Source: Thermoplasmata archaeon (GTDB lineage Archaea > Thermoplasmatota > Thermoplasmata > Lutacidiplasmatales > UBA184). From it: a stretch of 24,560 nucleotides of DNA. The notes under the pieces were generated by a model that saw only the letters and a program-made list of their open reading frames with translations, ran no database searches and had not been told where the DNA came from. Position 1 is the first letter of the stretch. Each line of letters opens with the position of its first letter. Positions 1-7,512 of this stretch are shown here, in pieces. The stretch lies in assembly GCA_030043255.1 (NCBI GenBank), contig JASHYB010000085.1, positions 1-24,560 of the forward strand. Reading direction: 5' to 3'. Position numbers and translations under genes: made by a program.

Positions 1-2156
1 GCCTGTCGTGACTCCGACGAGCACAGCAGACCGAGCGTGTGCCCGAGCACCAGCCCGTTGCCGAGCCTCTCCGCCAGATCGCACGCCTGCCGCGCGTAGG
101 CGGCGCACTTGGCCCACTCGCCGCGCTCGGTGGCCACGGCCGCGAGACCGCTCAGGGCGTAGGTCAGCTGGGTGAGGTAGCCCAGCGACTCCGCCTCGGA
201 CCGCGTCGCCTCGACCTCGGCCTCGGCGAGGTCCTGACGCCCCATGTCCGAGTACGCTCGGGCCCGGGCGAGGCGCAGGTTGAACACGAGATCCATGCGG
301 CCCGACTGCCGGGCCCCCGGCAGCGCTTCGCGGACCAGTTCCAGGGCGACGTCCGGGCCGCTGGTCAGTTCGGCGAACTTCGACCACGAGGCGATGCTGT
401 CCGAGGCCACGTCCTGGGCCCGCGCACGGCGCGCCAGCTCGAACGCCTCCTGGTACTGCTGCGCCGCGACCTTCACGTCCCCGCGGCCTTCGGCGAGCCG
501 CGCCTGCGTGAGCATCCCGAGCGCCTCCAGCCGGCGGGAGGTGGATCGGATCCGACCCGCCTGGTCGAACTCCCGCACCGCCAGATCGGGCTGGCCCAGC
601 TTCAGGTGCAGGTCCACGATCGCCAGCAGCGCCTCCCGGTGCGTTCTCCCATCGTCCTGGGCGTGGGTGATCGCCCGACGGTACGACAGGATCGCTTCGT
701 TGTAATCGGCGTGCTGGCGGAGCATGGTCGCCTCCGTGAGGTAGGTCCGGACCTTGGACGGCCCGGCAGGAAGGGCCGTGACCAGGCTTCGCACGGCCGC
801 CCGGAGCACGTCCGAATAGCCGAGCCGGAGCAGGTCCCGCTCGTGGGCCCCGAGCAGGTCGGCAGCGACCTTCCACTCCTCCCCGGCGACGAGGTGGAGC
901 AGGCGCTCCCTCAGGGTCTCCGCGCGGTGGCTCCGCGAGTAGAACCGGGCGAGCCGGCGGTGGGCCTCCCGTTCGTCGCCGGGCTCGACCCTCGCTAGGA
1001 CCGCCCCCCGGAGCGCTTGGAGGACCTCGACCCGCTCGTGCGAGCCCAGCTGCAGCACGCCGATGGTGGCGAGCTCCTTGATCCGGGCCGGGGTCAGCGC
1101 GCGGTCCTCCAGGAGGAAGGCGGCCGGAAGGGGTTCGTTGGAGACGGCGGCCGGCAGGATGGCACGCAGCTCCGGGGCCCGGAGCTGGCCCATGACCGCC
1201 GCCGGCAGGTCGAACGGTTCTCCCGTCGCGTCGGCGCGGGCCAGGGCGAGCTTGAGCAGCAGCGGCGAGCCCAGGGTGGACTGGAAGATCGACTCGAAGC
1301 GTTCGGCCAGCCCGCCCTCGCGGTTCGTCAGTTCGTAGGCCGCCGTCCGGTCCAGCCCACCTACCGTGAGCTGGTGGATCGGCACGTCCCCGAGGCTCAT
1401 CTCGACCGGCGTCTGCGAGATCAGGAAGAACCGGTGCTCCCCCCGGGAGACCAGCGCCGCCACGAACTCCGCCAGGAACCCCCGGAGGTCCGCCCCCGCG
1501 AGGTGGACGTCGTCCACGACGGCCGCCAGCGCGCGACCCTGCAGGGCCCGGGCGGCCAGGTCCGCGCACTCTCTCGGGAGCGGAGCCCGGGGCAGCTGCG
1601 CGTAGTATGCCAGCTGCGGCTTGCCCAGGAAGGAGAGCGAGTGCGCCAGGGAGCTCACGAACTGCCGGGGGGAGTTCGCGGCTCGCGTGCCATACCAGAA
1701 CGGTACGCGCCCCTCCCTCGACCTGCGGAGATACCGGCTTAGCAGGGCCGTCTTGCCCATACCGGCGGGGCCGGTCACCATCGTCACCGATCCCCCCTCT
1801 CCCCAGAACCCGGCCAGCTGCTCCAACTCGTCCTTGCGCCCGAGGAAGGGGTTGGGGGGTGGGGGAGTGTCGCCGGACAGGAGCGGGACGTCGCTGGTCT
1901 CCTGCCGGAGATGGTGGCGGCCCGCCGGGGTGAGGCGGTAGGTCAGCTGCTTGCGCTGCCCGTCCCGGACCAGGCCCCGACCAGTGGCCAGCAGTCCGGA
2001 GGCCACCAGCTGCCCCAGCGGGCGGGACATCGAGCAGGGGTGGTAGCCGAGGGCTTTGGCGAGCTCCCGCTGGCTGATCCCGTAGACCTCCTCGTTCGGT
2101 CCGTGGGTCTGGATGTAGTCGAGGATTTCGATGGGGAGGTGCGTCTGGAGACCCAC
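1..2156 (-). CDS. wHTH-STAND ATPase-TPR regulator (C-terminus beyond window)
   Basis: The frame reads open from a GTG at 2156 to the window edge, at least 718 residues. Residues 8-85 form a winged helix-turn-helix of the MarR/ArsR kind (helix ISQRELAKALGY, then a basic wing). FLGRKDEL (104-111) is the FxGR-type entry motif of STAND/ORC-like ATPases. GPAGMGKT (129-136) is Walker A, and AAVVDDVH near residue 215 is Walker B. From about residue 400 the protein is amphipathic-helical with TPR-like A/G/Y spacing, as in MalT-type STAND proteins. Known: such proteins couple ligand sensing by a repeat domain to NTP-driven conformational switching. Inference: here it controls transcription through the wHTH. 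The start is the first GTG after the AT-rich promoter and gives an intact wHTH. The ligand is unknown. It is transcribed away from the small operon at 2248 and may regulate it. Confidence 0.88.
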   Translation of the reverse strand, partial: MGLQTHLPIEILDYIQTHGPNEEVYGISQRELAKALGYHPCSMSRPLGQLVASGLLATGRGLVRDGQRKQLTYRLTPAGRHHLRQETSDVPLLSGDTPPPPNPFLGRKDELEQLAGFWGEGGSVTMVTGPAGMGKTALLSRYLRRSREGRVPFWYGTRAANSPRQFVSSLAHSLSFLGKPQLAYYAQLPRAPLPRECADLAARALQGRALAAVVDDVHLAGADLRGFLAEFVAALVSRGEHRFFLISQTPVEMSLGDVPIHQLTVGGLDRTAAYELTNREGGLAERFESIFQSTLGSPLLLKLALARADATGEPFDLPAAVMGQLRAPELRAILPAAVSNEPLPAAFLLEDRALTPARIKELATIGVLQLGSHERVEVLQALRGAVLARVEPGDEREAHRRLARFYSRSHRAETLRERLLHLVAGEEWKVAADLLGAHERDLLRLGYSDVLRAAVRSLVTALPAGPSKVRTYLTEATMLRQHADYNEAILSYRRAITHAQDDGRTHREALLAIVDLHLKLGQPDLAVREFDQAGRIRSTSRRLEALGMLTQARLAEGRGDVKVAAQQYQEAFELARRARAQDVASDSIASWSKFAELTSGPDVALELVREALPGARQSGRMDLVFNLRLARARAYSDMGRQDLAEAEVEATRSEAESLGYLTQLTYALSGLAAVATERGEWAKCAAYARQACDLAERLGNGLVLGHTLGLLCSSESRQ

Positions 2157-2180
2157 GTCAGGCGCAAGGTCGACCCGGGT

Positions 2181-2223
2181 ACTTAGAACTATTTTGTACA
2201 AAGTATCTGAGACGATTTAAGTA
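2181..2223. promoter_or_regulatory. Divergent promoter/operator with TTTGTACAAA palindrome
   Basis: This is an AT-rich island in otherwise GC-rich DNA, between the divergent starts at 2156 (minus) and 2248 (plus). TTTAAGTA at 2216-2223 lies 25-32 bases upstream of the plus-strand ATG, the spacing expected for a leaderless archaeal TATA box. On the minus strand, AT-rich ACAAAATAG (2191-2199) or TTCTAAGT could serve the ATPase gene. A perfect 10-base palindrome, TTTGTACAAA (2193-2202), sits between both promoters and extends to 16 bases with one mismatch. Its use as an operator, perhaps for the adjacent wHTH protein, is inference. Confidence 0.55.
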
Positions 2224-2247
2224 GGTATTTTGGACAACTGACTCCCG

Positions 2248-2619
2248 ATGAGCCGTGCCGCGCCCGAACCGAACTACCTCGGAGGCATCGGACTGATGCT
2301 CGAGGTCGCTCACGTCTGCCCGCGGTGCGGTCGCCGTCTTTCCGACAACCCGGCCGCCTCCAACTACCACCTGTCCGGCCGTGGGTGCCGCCCGGCGGTC
2401 TTCGCCGCGCTGCCCGAGCCGGAGCTGGTCCCGACGGTCGAGGACGAGGTCCCCCCGGTTCCCGCCGGTCGGCGGATCCGCGACTTCGAGGCCCCGGACC
2501 CGCACCCCCGACGCGCCAGCGCGGGCGAGCCCCCGGTCGCGAGCCCGGCGCCGAGCCCGGCCGTCCGCTCCCTCTCGATCCCATGGCTCCGCCCCCCCGA
2601 CCTCGGAGAGGTGCTCTGA
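2248..2619 (+). CDS. Small cysteine-cluster (possible zinc-binding) protein
   Basis: 123 residues, family not recognised. CPRCG (C24, C27) followed by H41 and C47 gives a CxxC-x13-H-x5-C arrangement that could hold one zinc ion. The second half (from about residue 55) is rich in Pro, Arg and Ala and probably disordered. Codon third positions are strongly G/C like the neighbours, and a TATA-like box sits at the right distance upstream, which supports a real gene and the ATG at 2248. An internal ATG at 2296 would still keep the cysteine cluster. The stop overlaps the next ATG (TGATG), so the downstream 69-aa ORF is probably coupled. No function can be assigned. It diverges from the wHTH-STAND ATPase. 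Confidence 0.65.
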   Translation: MSRAAPEPNYLGGIGLMLEVAHVCPRCGRRLSDNPAASNYHLSGRGCRPAVFAALPEPELVPTVEDEVPPVPAGRRIRDFEAPDPHPRRASAGEPPVASPAPSPAVRSLSIPWLRPPDLGEVL

Positions 2620-2828
2620 TGCTGCAGCGCGGCGCCGCCCACACCGTGGCCTCCCACCGCCACGTGCCGGCGATCGCGTCCGGCCCCGCGGCCCGGGTGG
2701 TCCTTGCGGTGGCCAGCAACCCTCGCCTCGGCACCCCCACCCGCTGGGGCTGGCCGCACTGGCTGGCCCCGGCGTACCAGGCCAGTGGCTCCCATCGCGC
2801 TCAGCGACCGTTGGAGGATTACCTGTGA
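2619..2828 (+). CDS. Hypothetical 69-aa protein coupled to the upstream gene
   Basis: The ATG at 2619 shares its A with the TGA stop of the preceding gene, a typical translational-coupling overlap. The product starts MLQRGAAHTVASHRH and ends in PLEDYL. It has three His in the first 18 residues, a short hydrophobic stretch (ARVVLAVA, about residues 25-32) and a Trp-rich segment (WGWPHWLAP). There is no signal peptide, Cys pair or recognisable family. Support is the overlap, G/C-rich third positions and the terminator that follows shortly after. It could be a spurious frame. Confidence 0.4.
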   Translation: MLQRGAAHTVASHRHVPAIASGPAARVVLAVASNPRLGTPTRWGWPHWLAPAYQASGSHRAQRPLEDYL

Positions 2829-2863
2829 TGACGGACACCACGCTCTGAGATCACGATGCCTTG

Positions 2864-2906
2864 GGCTCCCGCGGAGTTCCCGGCTCCGCGGGGGCCGTTA
2901 TTTTTT
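2864..2906 (+). terminator. Hairpin plus T-tract terminator
   Basis: The arms GGCTCCCGCGGAG (2864-2876) and CTCCGCGGGGGCC (2884-2896) pair over 13 positions with one T/G wobble and a 7-base loop. A T-rich tract (GTTATTTTTTC) follows at 2897-2907. It lies 36 bases after the 69-aa ORF and points in the plus direction, so it probably ends the 2248-2828 transcript. Archaeal termination mainly needs the T-tract; a bacterial-style hairpin this strong is less usual there. Confidence 0.75.
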
Positions 2907-3059
2907 CGGGAGGATCAAGCTCTGGGTGGGGGTGCTCCCCCGCGGCTCGCGGTCCCATCGCCGCGGTCCATGAGGCCCGCCCTTGGTGACCCAACCTCGA
3001 CCCCGGTGATCTAGCCTTACCGTCGTAGGCCTCCGGGCCCTCCGCCGGGCTGCCGACGC

Positions 3060-3683
3060 TCAGAGGCCGGCGAGCGGGGCGGGAACCAGGGCGAACAGGA
3101 TCGTCAGCGCCCCCACGGCCAGCAGCACCCCAGCGAGCAGGGCACGCAGGCGCTCCTCCGGGATGCGCCGACGCAGCTGGTCCGCCGCCTGACAGCTCAC
3201 GGCCGTCACCGCGACCAGGCCCAAAGTGGCGGCGACGTAGACCAGCAGGGGGGCATGCGTGGACGCTACGAACAGGATGGCGAGCACCTGCGTGTTGTCT
3301 CCCATCTCGAGCGCAAACGGCAGCGCGAAGGCCAGCAGGAGGGTCCGGACCGACCGACCCCCCGGAGAGAGCGTCCCGGTGCCAGGCTCGTCCGGTGCGG
3401 ACGGGGCGCGCCAGAGCTCCAGCAACCCGAACGCGATCAGGGCGCTGCCGCCCACGATGAGGATCTCGCGGGTGTAGGCTGACAGGAAGGTCGCCGCCGC
3501 GAGGCCGATCGCGACCGAGACGCCGGTGGCGGCGGCGAGCCCGAGGGAGGCCCCGACGAAGACCGTCCGGCGGGGGTGCCGAGTGGCCAGGGTGATCACG
3601 CCGAAGTTCGACTTCCCGGGCAGCTGCAGCACGACGACGGCGGCGAAGATCTCCGCCGCCTCCAGCGCGAGTGCCGGGCTCAA
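3060..3683 (-). CDS. TMEM165/GDT1 (UPF0016) family membrane transporter
   Basis: 207 residues from a TTG at 3683 preceded by GGGAGG 4 bases upstream. No ATG or GTG gives a better start without running into the plus-strand gene at 3906. The protein has two similar halves of about three membrane helices each, typical of the family, joined by a polar loop (RAPSAPDEPGTGTLSPGGRS). The second half carries EMGDNTQ, a good match to the family motif E-x-G-D-[KR]-[ST]. The first half has QLPGKSN where ELPDKS or ELGDKS is expected, so both acidic residues are lost. Known members move Mn2+ or Ca2+ in exchange for H+. Transport of a divalent cation here is inference, and the altered motif makes the substrate uncertain. 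Confidence 0.78.
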   Translation of the reverse strand: MSPALALEAAEIFAAVVVLQLPGKSNFGVITLATRHPRRTVFVGASLGLAAATGVSVAIGLAAATFLSAYTREILIVGGSALIAFGLLELWRAPSAPDEPGTGTLSPGGRSVRTLLLAFALPFALEMGDNTQVLAILFVASTHAPLLVYVAATLGLVAVTAVSCQAADQLRRRIPEERLRALLAGVLLAVGALTILFALVPAPLAGL

Positions 3684-3905
3684 CGTGCCTCCCGGCCCCG
3701 CTACACGGCTGGGCTCTTGAGCTTCGAACCTGGCGGGAGCGCCCCGGTGCGCCCCGCGGGGGCGATACGTCGGTCGGAAGGCTTGCCCGGCGAAGCGGCC
3801 GGCGCCGACGGCCAGAGGAGGCCCCCATCGGCGCCGGTGGGTCGACGGAGGTTCCTTCCCGCAGCAAAGGAAAGATACCCGATCCCGCTCCCGCACCGAA
3901 CAAGC

Positions 3906-4139
3906 ATGGCGGCGGGAAAGTGTGCTACCTGCGGTGGGCCGTTGGACGCCGGCTACCTGACGACCTCGAACGGCTCCGGGATCTTCTGGGCCCACGACGC
4001 CCCGGAGGCGCGCCTGCGGCCGAAGGGGCTCGAGGTCCTGGTCGGGACCAGGTTCGGGGGTACCTTCTCGGCGAACCTGCCGGGGCTGCGCTGCGGGGCC
4101 TGCGGCACGATCCTGCTGAAGCTGCCGAAGTCGAAGTAG
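3906..4139 (+). CDS. Small zinc-ribbon protein (DUF6487/PF20097-like)
   Basis: 77 residues with CATCG (C6, C9) near the N-terminus and CGACG (C63, C66) near the C-terminus, enclosing a Gly- and aromatic-containing core (GYLTTSNGSGIFW). This two-knuckle layout resembles the small DUF6487 zinc ribbons; the family match is from memory, not a search. One structural zinc is likely. The ATG at 3906 has AAAGATA at 3871-3877, about 30 bases upstream, as a possible TATA box. It is convergent with tldE, 22 bases from its stop. Function unknown. Confidence 0.75.
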   Translation: MAAGKCATCGGPLDAGYLTTSNGSGIFWAHDAPEARLRPKGLEVLVGTRFGGTFSANLPGLRCGACGTILLKLPKSK

Positions 4140-4161
4140 CGAGCGGCGCCGTCGACCTCGC

Positions 4162-5562
4162 CTAGGCCCCTGCGACGCTCAACGGACGCACAACGACCAT
4201 GGGGGTGGCCACGTGGCCGCTCAGTGTGGCGGTCGAACCGACCGCCTCCAGGTTCGCGAGCAGCGAGGGGGCACCCTTGGGGGCCAGCACGGTGCCCCCG
4301 ACCGTCCCACCCCGAACCGGCTCGGCCACCTTCCCGCCCCGGATGCGGTAGCCGATGCGGATCTCCCCGCCGAAGGTGCCGCTGATCGGGTCCGGGTAGG
4401 CCCAACCGAGCTGCGTGACGAGGATGCCGTCCCCGGCGGTCTCGTAGAGCTCCTGGTCGGAACCCCCGTTGCTCGGCGCGACGACCAGGGTCGTGACCCC
4501 CGGGCCGGGAGGGTGCGCGAACCGAAACTCCCCGCTGGGTCCGGCGGCGGAACGAACCGCGCTCGCCGTCGACCGCTCGGAGAGCGCGGAGGCGTACAGG
4601 CTGTCGTAGAGCAGGCCGGCGACGGTGCCCTTCTCGATCAGCGGGTGACGTCCTCGGGGGGCCCCCTCGTCGTCGAAGGGCGCGGAACCGGAGCCCCAGG
4701 CGTAGTCCCCCTCGTCGCGGACGGTCGCCAGTTCCCCGCCGACGACGCTGCCGACCTCCGGGGCGATGTGGCGCAGGCGTGCCGCGCCGGTGAAGCGGCC
4801 TCCGAGCACCGACGGAAGGATGCCGGCGAGCACCTCCGACGGGAGGACGACCGCCTGCTCGCCGGTCGGCGGCGCGACCGCCCGTCGCACGTCCGCGGCG
4901 TAGCGGCACCAGGCCTCCACGTCGCCGGGCAGCTTCTTCGGCTCCAGGCGGCGCGAACCTTCCGTCACCCAGTACTCCCCGGGCGGCGCCCCCTCGGGAC
5001 CGCCGAACGCCTTGACCGCGACCTCGAGCTCGACGTGCGTCGACGGGAACTGGACCTTCAGCCCGGAGGAGTTCGCGAGGGAGTACTCGCTCAGCGTCGC
5101 CTTGACCGAGCCGAAGCTCGGGACGGCGTTCGAACGGCCGTGGAACGCGGCCAGGAGCGCGTCGACGTACTCGCGCACCACGCGGGTCGGGTCGGCCCAC
5201 AGGCTCCGGTCGACGATCGCCACGTCGGACGGGCGGGCCTGCCCGCCCGGGAGGTCAACGGACTTCGCCGGGAACTCGGCGTGGCGGGCGATCGTCTCCG
5301 CGACGGAGGTGGCGGTCGAGATCCCCTCGGCGGAGAGGTCCGAGGAGGCTTGGAAGCCGGTGCCGAGGACGTTGCCGCGCGGACGGAACAGCCGGATCCC
5401 GTAGCCTTCGATGGCGATCGGGCCGCGCTCCAGCTCGATCTCGGTGCCCTGCAGGTGGAGCTCGAACTTGCGGGTCCGCTCGCCGATGACCTCCCACGGT
5501 GCCGGGGCCCGGAGCTGCTCCGCCACCCGGAAGGCGACGTCGGAGCCCGTCGCGCCGCTCAT
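4162..5562 (-). CDS. tldE: TldE/PmbA-type subunit of the TldD/E metalloprotease
   Basis: 466 residues, close to the usual length. Its ATG (5562) overlaps the tldD stop by 4 bases (ATGA), so the two are co-translated. It follows the PmbA/TldE layout: an alpha/beta N-terminal half, then a beta-rich C-terminal domain with SGSAPFDDEGAPRGRHPLIEKGTVAGLLYD, SALSERSTASAVRSA and a closing SGTFGGEIRIGYRIRGGKV segment. No HExxxH motif is present, as expected for the non-catalytic partner. In bacteria the TldD-TldE heterodimer is a cytoplasmic protease that trims unfolded peptides such as microcin B17 precursor and CcdA. Archaeal substrates are mostly unknown. Confidence 0.9.
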   Translation of the reverse strand: MSGATGSDVAFRVAEQLRAPAPWEVIGERTRKFELHLQGTEIELERGPIAIEGYGIRLFRPRGNVLGTGFQASSDLSAEGISTATSVAETIARHAEFPAKSVDLPGGQARPSDVAIVDRSLWADPTRVVREYVDALLAAFHGRSNAVPSFGSVKATLSEYSLANSSGLKVQFPSTHVELEVAVKAFGGPEGAPPGEYWVTEGSRRLEPKKLPGDVEAWCRYAADVRRAVAPPTGEQAVVLPSEVLAGILPSVLGGRFTGAARLRHIAPEVGSVVGGELATVRDEGDYAWGSGSAPFDDEGAPRGRHPLIEKGTVAGLLYDSLYASALSERSTASAVRSAAGPSGEFRFAHPPGPGVTTLVVAPSNGGSDQELYETAGDGILVTQLGWAYPDPISGTFGGEIRIGYRIRGGKVAEPVRGGTVGGTVLAPKGAPSLLANLEAVGSTATLSGHVATPMVVVRPLSVAGA

Positions 5563-6953
5563 GCGAGCCCCACGATCGCGCGCGAGAGCAGGTGCACCCC
5601 GCCGGTCCCGACGTGCAGGTAGTCCCCGTGCCCCTTGCCGCAGAAGCCGGGGTCGATCGCGCCGACCTTCCCCTTCGCGACGCCCCGGGTCGACCGGAGG
5701 AAGTCGAGCACCTTTCCGGAGAGCGCCATGCCGCCGACCAGGTCGGTGAGGCGCCCGTGCTCGATACGGTGGCCCTTGCGGACCTTGAGCTGCATCTGGC
5801 CCCCCAGCGGGTCCTCGATGCCGCTGGTGCCGTGCTCGAGCAGGACCCCGTCCTGCACGTCGGCGATCAGCTCCTCGACGCTCCGGTCCCCCGGTTCGAC
5901 GTAGGTGTTGGTCATCCGCACGAAGGCGCGGCTGAGGAAGTCGGAGCGGCGGGTGCTGCCGGTCGCCTTCGCTCCGAGCAGCGAAGCGGTCTCGCGGTCG
6001 TGCAAGGCCCCGACGAACCGGCCGTGGTCGACGAGCATCGTCTTTTGCCCGGGATGGCCCTCGTCGTCGCAGTAGATCGACCCCCAACCGCCGGGGACCG
6101 TCCCGTCGTCGGCGATCGACAGGAACTCGGGACCGACCGTCGAGCCGAGCAGCGGCTTGAGGTAGGAGCGGTCGCGGACGAACTGGTCGGCCTCGGTCCC
6201 GTGGCCGAACGACTCGTGCGCGAACAGGCCCGCGACGGTGTCGTCCAGGAGCACCTCCATCTCACCGGACGGGGGCGCCTTGGCGTGCAGCAGCGCGCGG
6301 GAGTTCTCCGCCGCCTGGCGCATCGCCGGCTCGTCGAGCGGCGGGACCGTCTCCAGGCCCCCGACGCCGCCGTGGCTCCAGTAGTCGAACGCCGGGTTGC
6401 CGTTCTCCATCGCGATCGGCACGACGGCCGCGTGGGTGCGCAGCGTGCGCTCGTGGCACCGCGCCCCGGCCGAGTTGAGGTAGAGCCGCTCCTCCTCCTC
6501 CCAGGAGAGCCGCACCTGGACCTCCACGATGTCCGGGACCGCCTTGGCCCAGTCCCGGGCCTCCTTCGCCAGCGCGATCGTCCCATCGCTCCCGAGGTCG
6601 TGCAGGGGCCGCTTCGGATGGGTCGCCCAGCTGCCCTTCGTGGTGGTCGAGAGCCCCGGGGGCGGCGCCGTGCCGCCTCCGTGGGCGACCTCGCCCTCGA
6701 GATGTTCTACGGCTGCGGAGAGCTCCGGTCCGGCGAGGTGCGAGGTCGAGGCCTCCGCCCAGCGCTTGCCGGTCCAGACCCGGAAGACGACCCCCTGCAG
6801 CCGCGGACGGGCCGACAGCGACGTCGACTTGGTGTCCAGCCGTACCGTCTCGCCGCTGCCGGCCTCGGCCATCGCCTCGGCGAAAGCCGCCGTGCGCGCG
6901 AGGCGCCGCACCGCCCCGGCGACGTCCCCCTCACGCTCCTCAAGGCTGGCCAC
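5559..6953 (-). CDS. tldD: TldD-type catalytic subunit of the TldD/E metalloprotease
   Basis: 464 residues from GTG 6953. HESFGH (246-251) followed by GTEAD is the family's HExxxH zinc site, and the C-terminal Cys motif appears as GFCGKGHGD (C438), a variant of the usual CGKxGQ. The conserved YCDDEGHPGQKTMLVDHG segment lies between them. Start choice: GGTTATTT (6975-6982, reverse strand) is 22-29 bases upstream, giving a leaderless transcript; no Shine-Dalgarno is present. It shares a 109-base divergent promoter region with the VOC gene at 7063 and leads the tldD-tldE operon. Known role of the complex: processive cleavage of unstructured peptides fed through a narrow channel. Confidence 0.92.
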   Translation of the reverse strand: MASLEEREGDVAGAVRRLARTAAFAEAMAEAGSGETVRLDTKSTSLSARPRLQGVVFRVWTGKRWAEASTSHLAGPELSAAVEHLEGEVAHGGGTAPPPGLSTTTKGSWATHPKRPLHDLGSDGTIALAKEARDWAKAVPDIVEVQVRLSWEEEERLYLNSAGARCHERTLRTHAAVVPIAMENGNPAFDYWSHGGVGGLETVPPLDEPAMRQAAENSRALLHAKAPPSGEMEVLLDDTVAGLFAHESFGHGTEADQFVRDRSYLKPLLGSTVGPEFLSIADDGTVPGGWGSIYCDDEGHPGQKTMLVDHGRFVGALHDRETASLLGAKATGSTRRSDFLSRAFVRMTNTYVEPGDRSVEELIADVQDGVLLEHGTSGIEDPLGGQMQLKVRKGHRIEHGRLTDLVGGMALSGKVLDFLRSTRGVAKGKVGAIDPGFCGKGHGDYLHVGTGGVHLLSRAIVGLA

Positions 6954-6974
6954 GATCGTCCGAAGGCCGCGGGC

Positions 6975-7041
6975 AAATAACCCCGACGGCGGAGCCGGGA
7001 GACGGACGCCTTCGCGTCCGCCGTGTCCGAGGCGCTATACC
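6975..7041. promoter_or_regulatory. Two TATA-like boxes of divergent leaderless promoters
   Basis: AAATAACC at 6975-6982 (GGTTATTT on the minus strand) ends 22 bases before the tldD GTG at 6953. CTATACC at 7035-7041 ends 22 bases before the plus-strand GTG at 7063. Both are the only AT-rich hexamers in their surroundings, and both spacings fit archaeal promoters with transcription starting at or next to the start codon. Confidence 0.6.
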
Positions 7042-7062
7042 AAGCGACGGTACTCCCTCGCC

Positions 7063-7506
7063 GTGCCAGCCAAGCCTGCGACGCGGGACTTCGGTCTGCT
7101 GGGCTTCGACCACGTCGATCTCAAGGTCAAGGACCGGGAGCGCGCGCGCCGGTTCTTCGTCGAGCAGCTGGGGCTCGACGTGATCGGGGAAGGTCCGGAT
7201 CACACCTACCTGCTGCTGGGGGACCAGGTGCTCGGACTCCACGACGCCAAGGACGGGCCGGGACCGAACGGGATCGACCACCTGGCGCTCCGCGTCAGCG
7301 AGTGGACCGGTCTGCGGAGCCGCGTCGGGCGAGCGCGCGTCACGATCACCGGCGAGAAGGAACGCCGGGACTCCCGCTCGCTGTACCTCCGCGGGCCCGA
7401 GGGGCTCTCGATCGAGCTGGTCTACCGACCGGACCCGAACTCGCACGTCTGCGCCCATCCGGCCCCCCCGCCGATGCCCGCGGAGCCGGAGGACGACGAC
7501 GCGTAG
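7063..7506 (+). CDS. VOC/glyoxalase-fold protein
   Basis: 147 residues, a single VOC module of two beta-alpha-beta-beta-beta units. Likely metal ligands sit at the family positions: H17 (FDHVDLKV), H60 (LGLHDA), H73 (IDHLALRV) and E118 (LSIELVY). The fold covers glyoxalase I, extradiol dioxygenases, fosfomycin-resistance enzymes and methylmalonyl-CoA epimerase, and the sequence does not say which. The C-terminal 25 residues are Pro-rich and end in an acidic run. The GTG at 7063 is chosen because CTATACC lies 22 bases upstream. The gene is alone on the plus strand, with its stop 6 bases from the convergent aminotransferase stop. Confidence 0.85.
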   Translation: MPAKPATRDFGLLGFDHVDLKVKDRERARRFFVEQLGLDVIGEGPDHTYLLLGDQVLGLHDAKDGPGPNGIDHLALRVSEWTGLRSRVGRARVTITGEKERRDSRSLYLRGPEGLSIELVYRPDPNSHVCAHPAPPPMPAEPEDDDA

Positions 7507-7512
7507 CGGAGC

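Noticed and set aside
2158..2841. 227-aa minus-strand frame opposite the small operon.
   Set aside because: Arg/Gly-rich shadow with no pattern. The plus-strand frame has the Cys cluster, coupled overlap, promoter and terminator.
3684..3995. N-terminal extension of the GDT1-type protein to an upstream start at 3995.
   Set aside because: The extra residues are Arg/Pro-rich, overlap the zinc-ribbon gene on the other strand and do not belong to the family. A TTG with GGGAGG in front gives the normal length.
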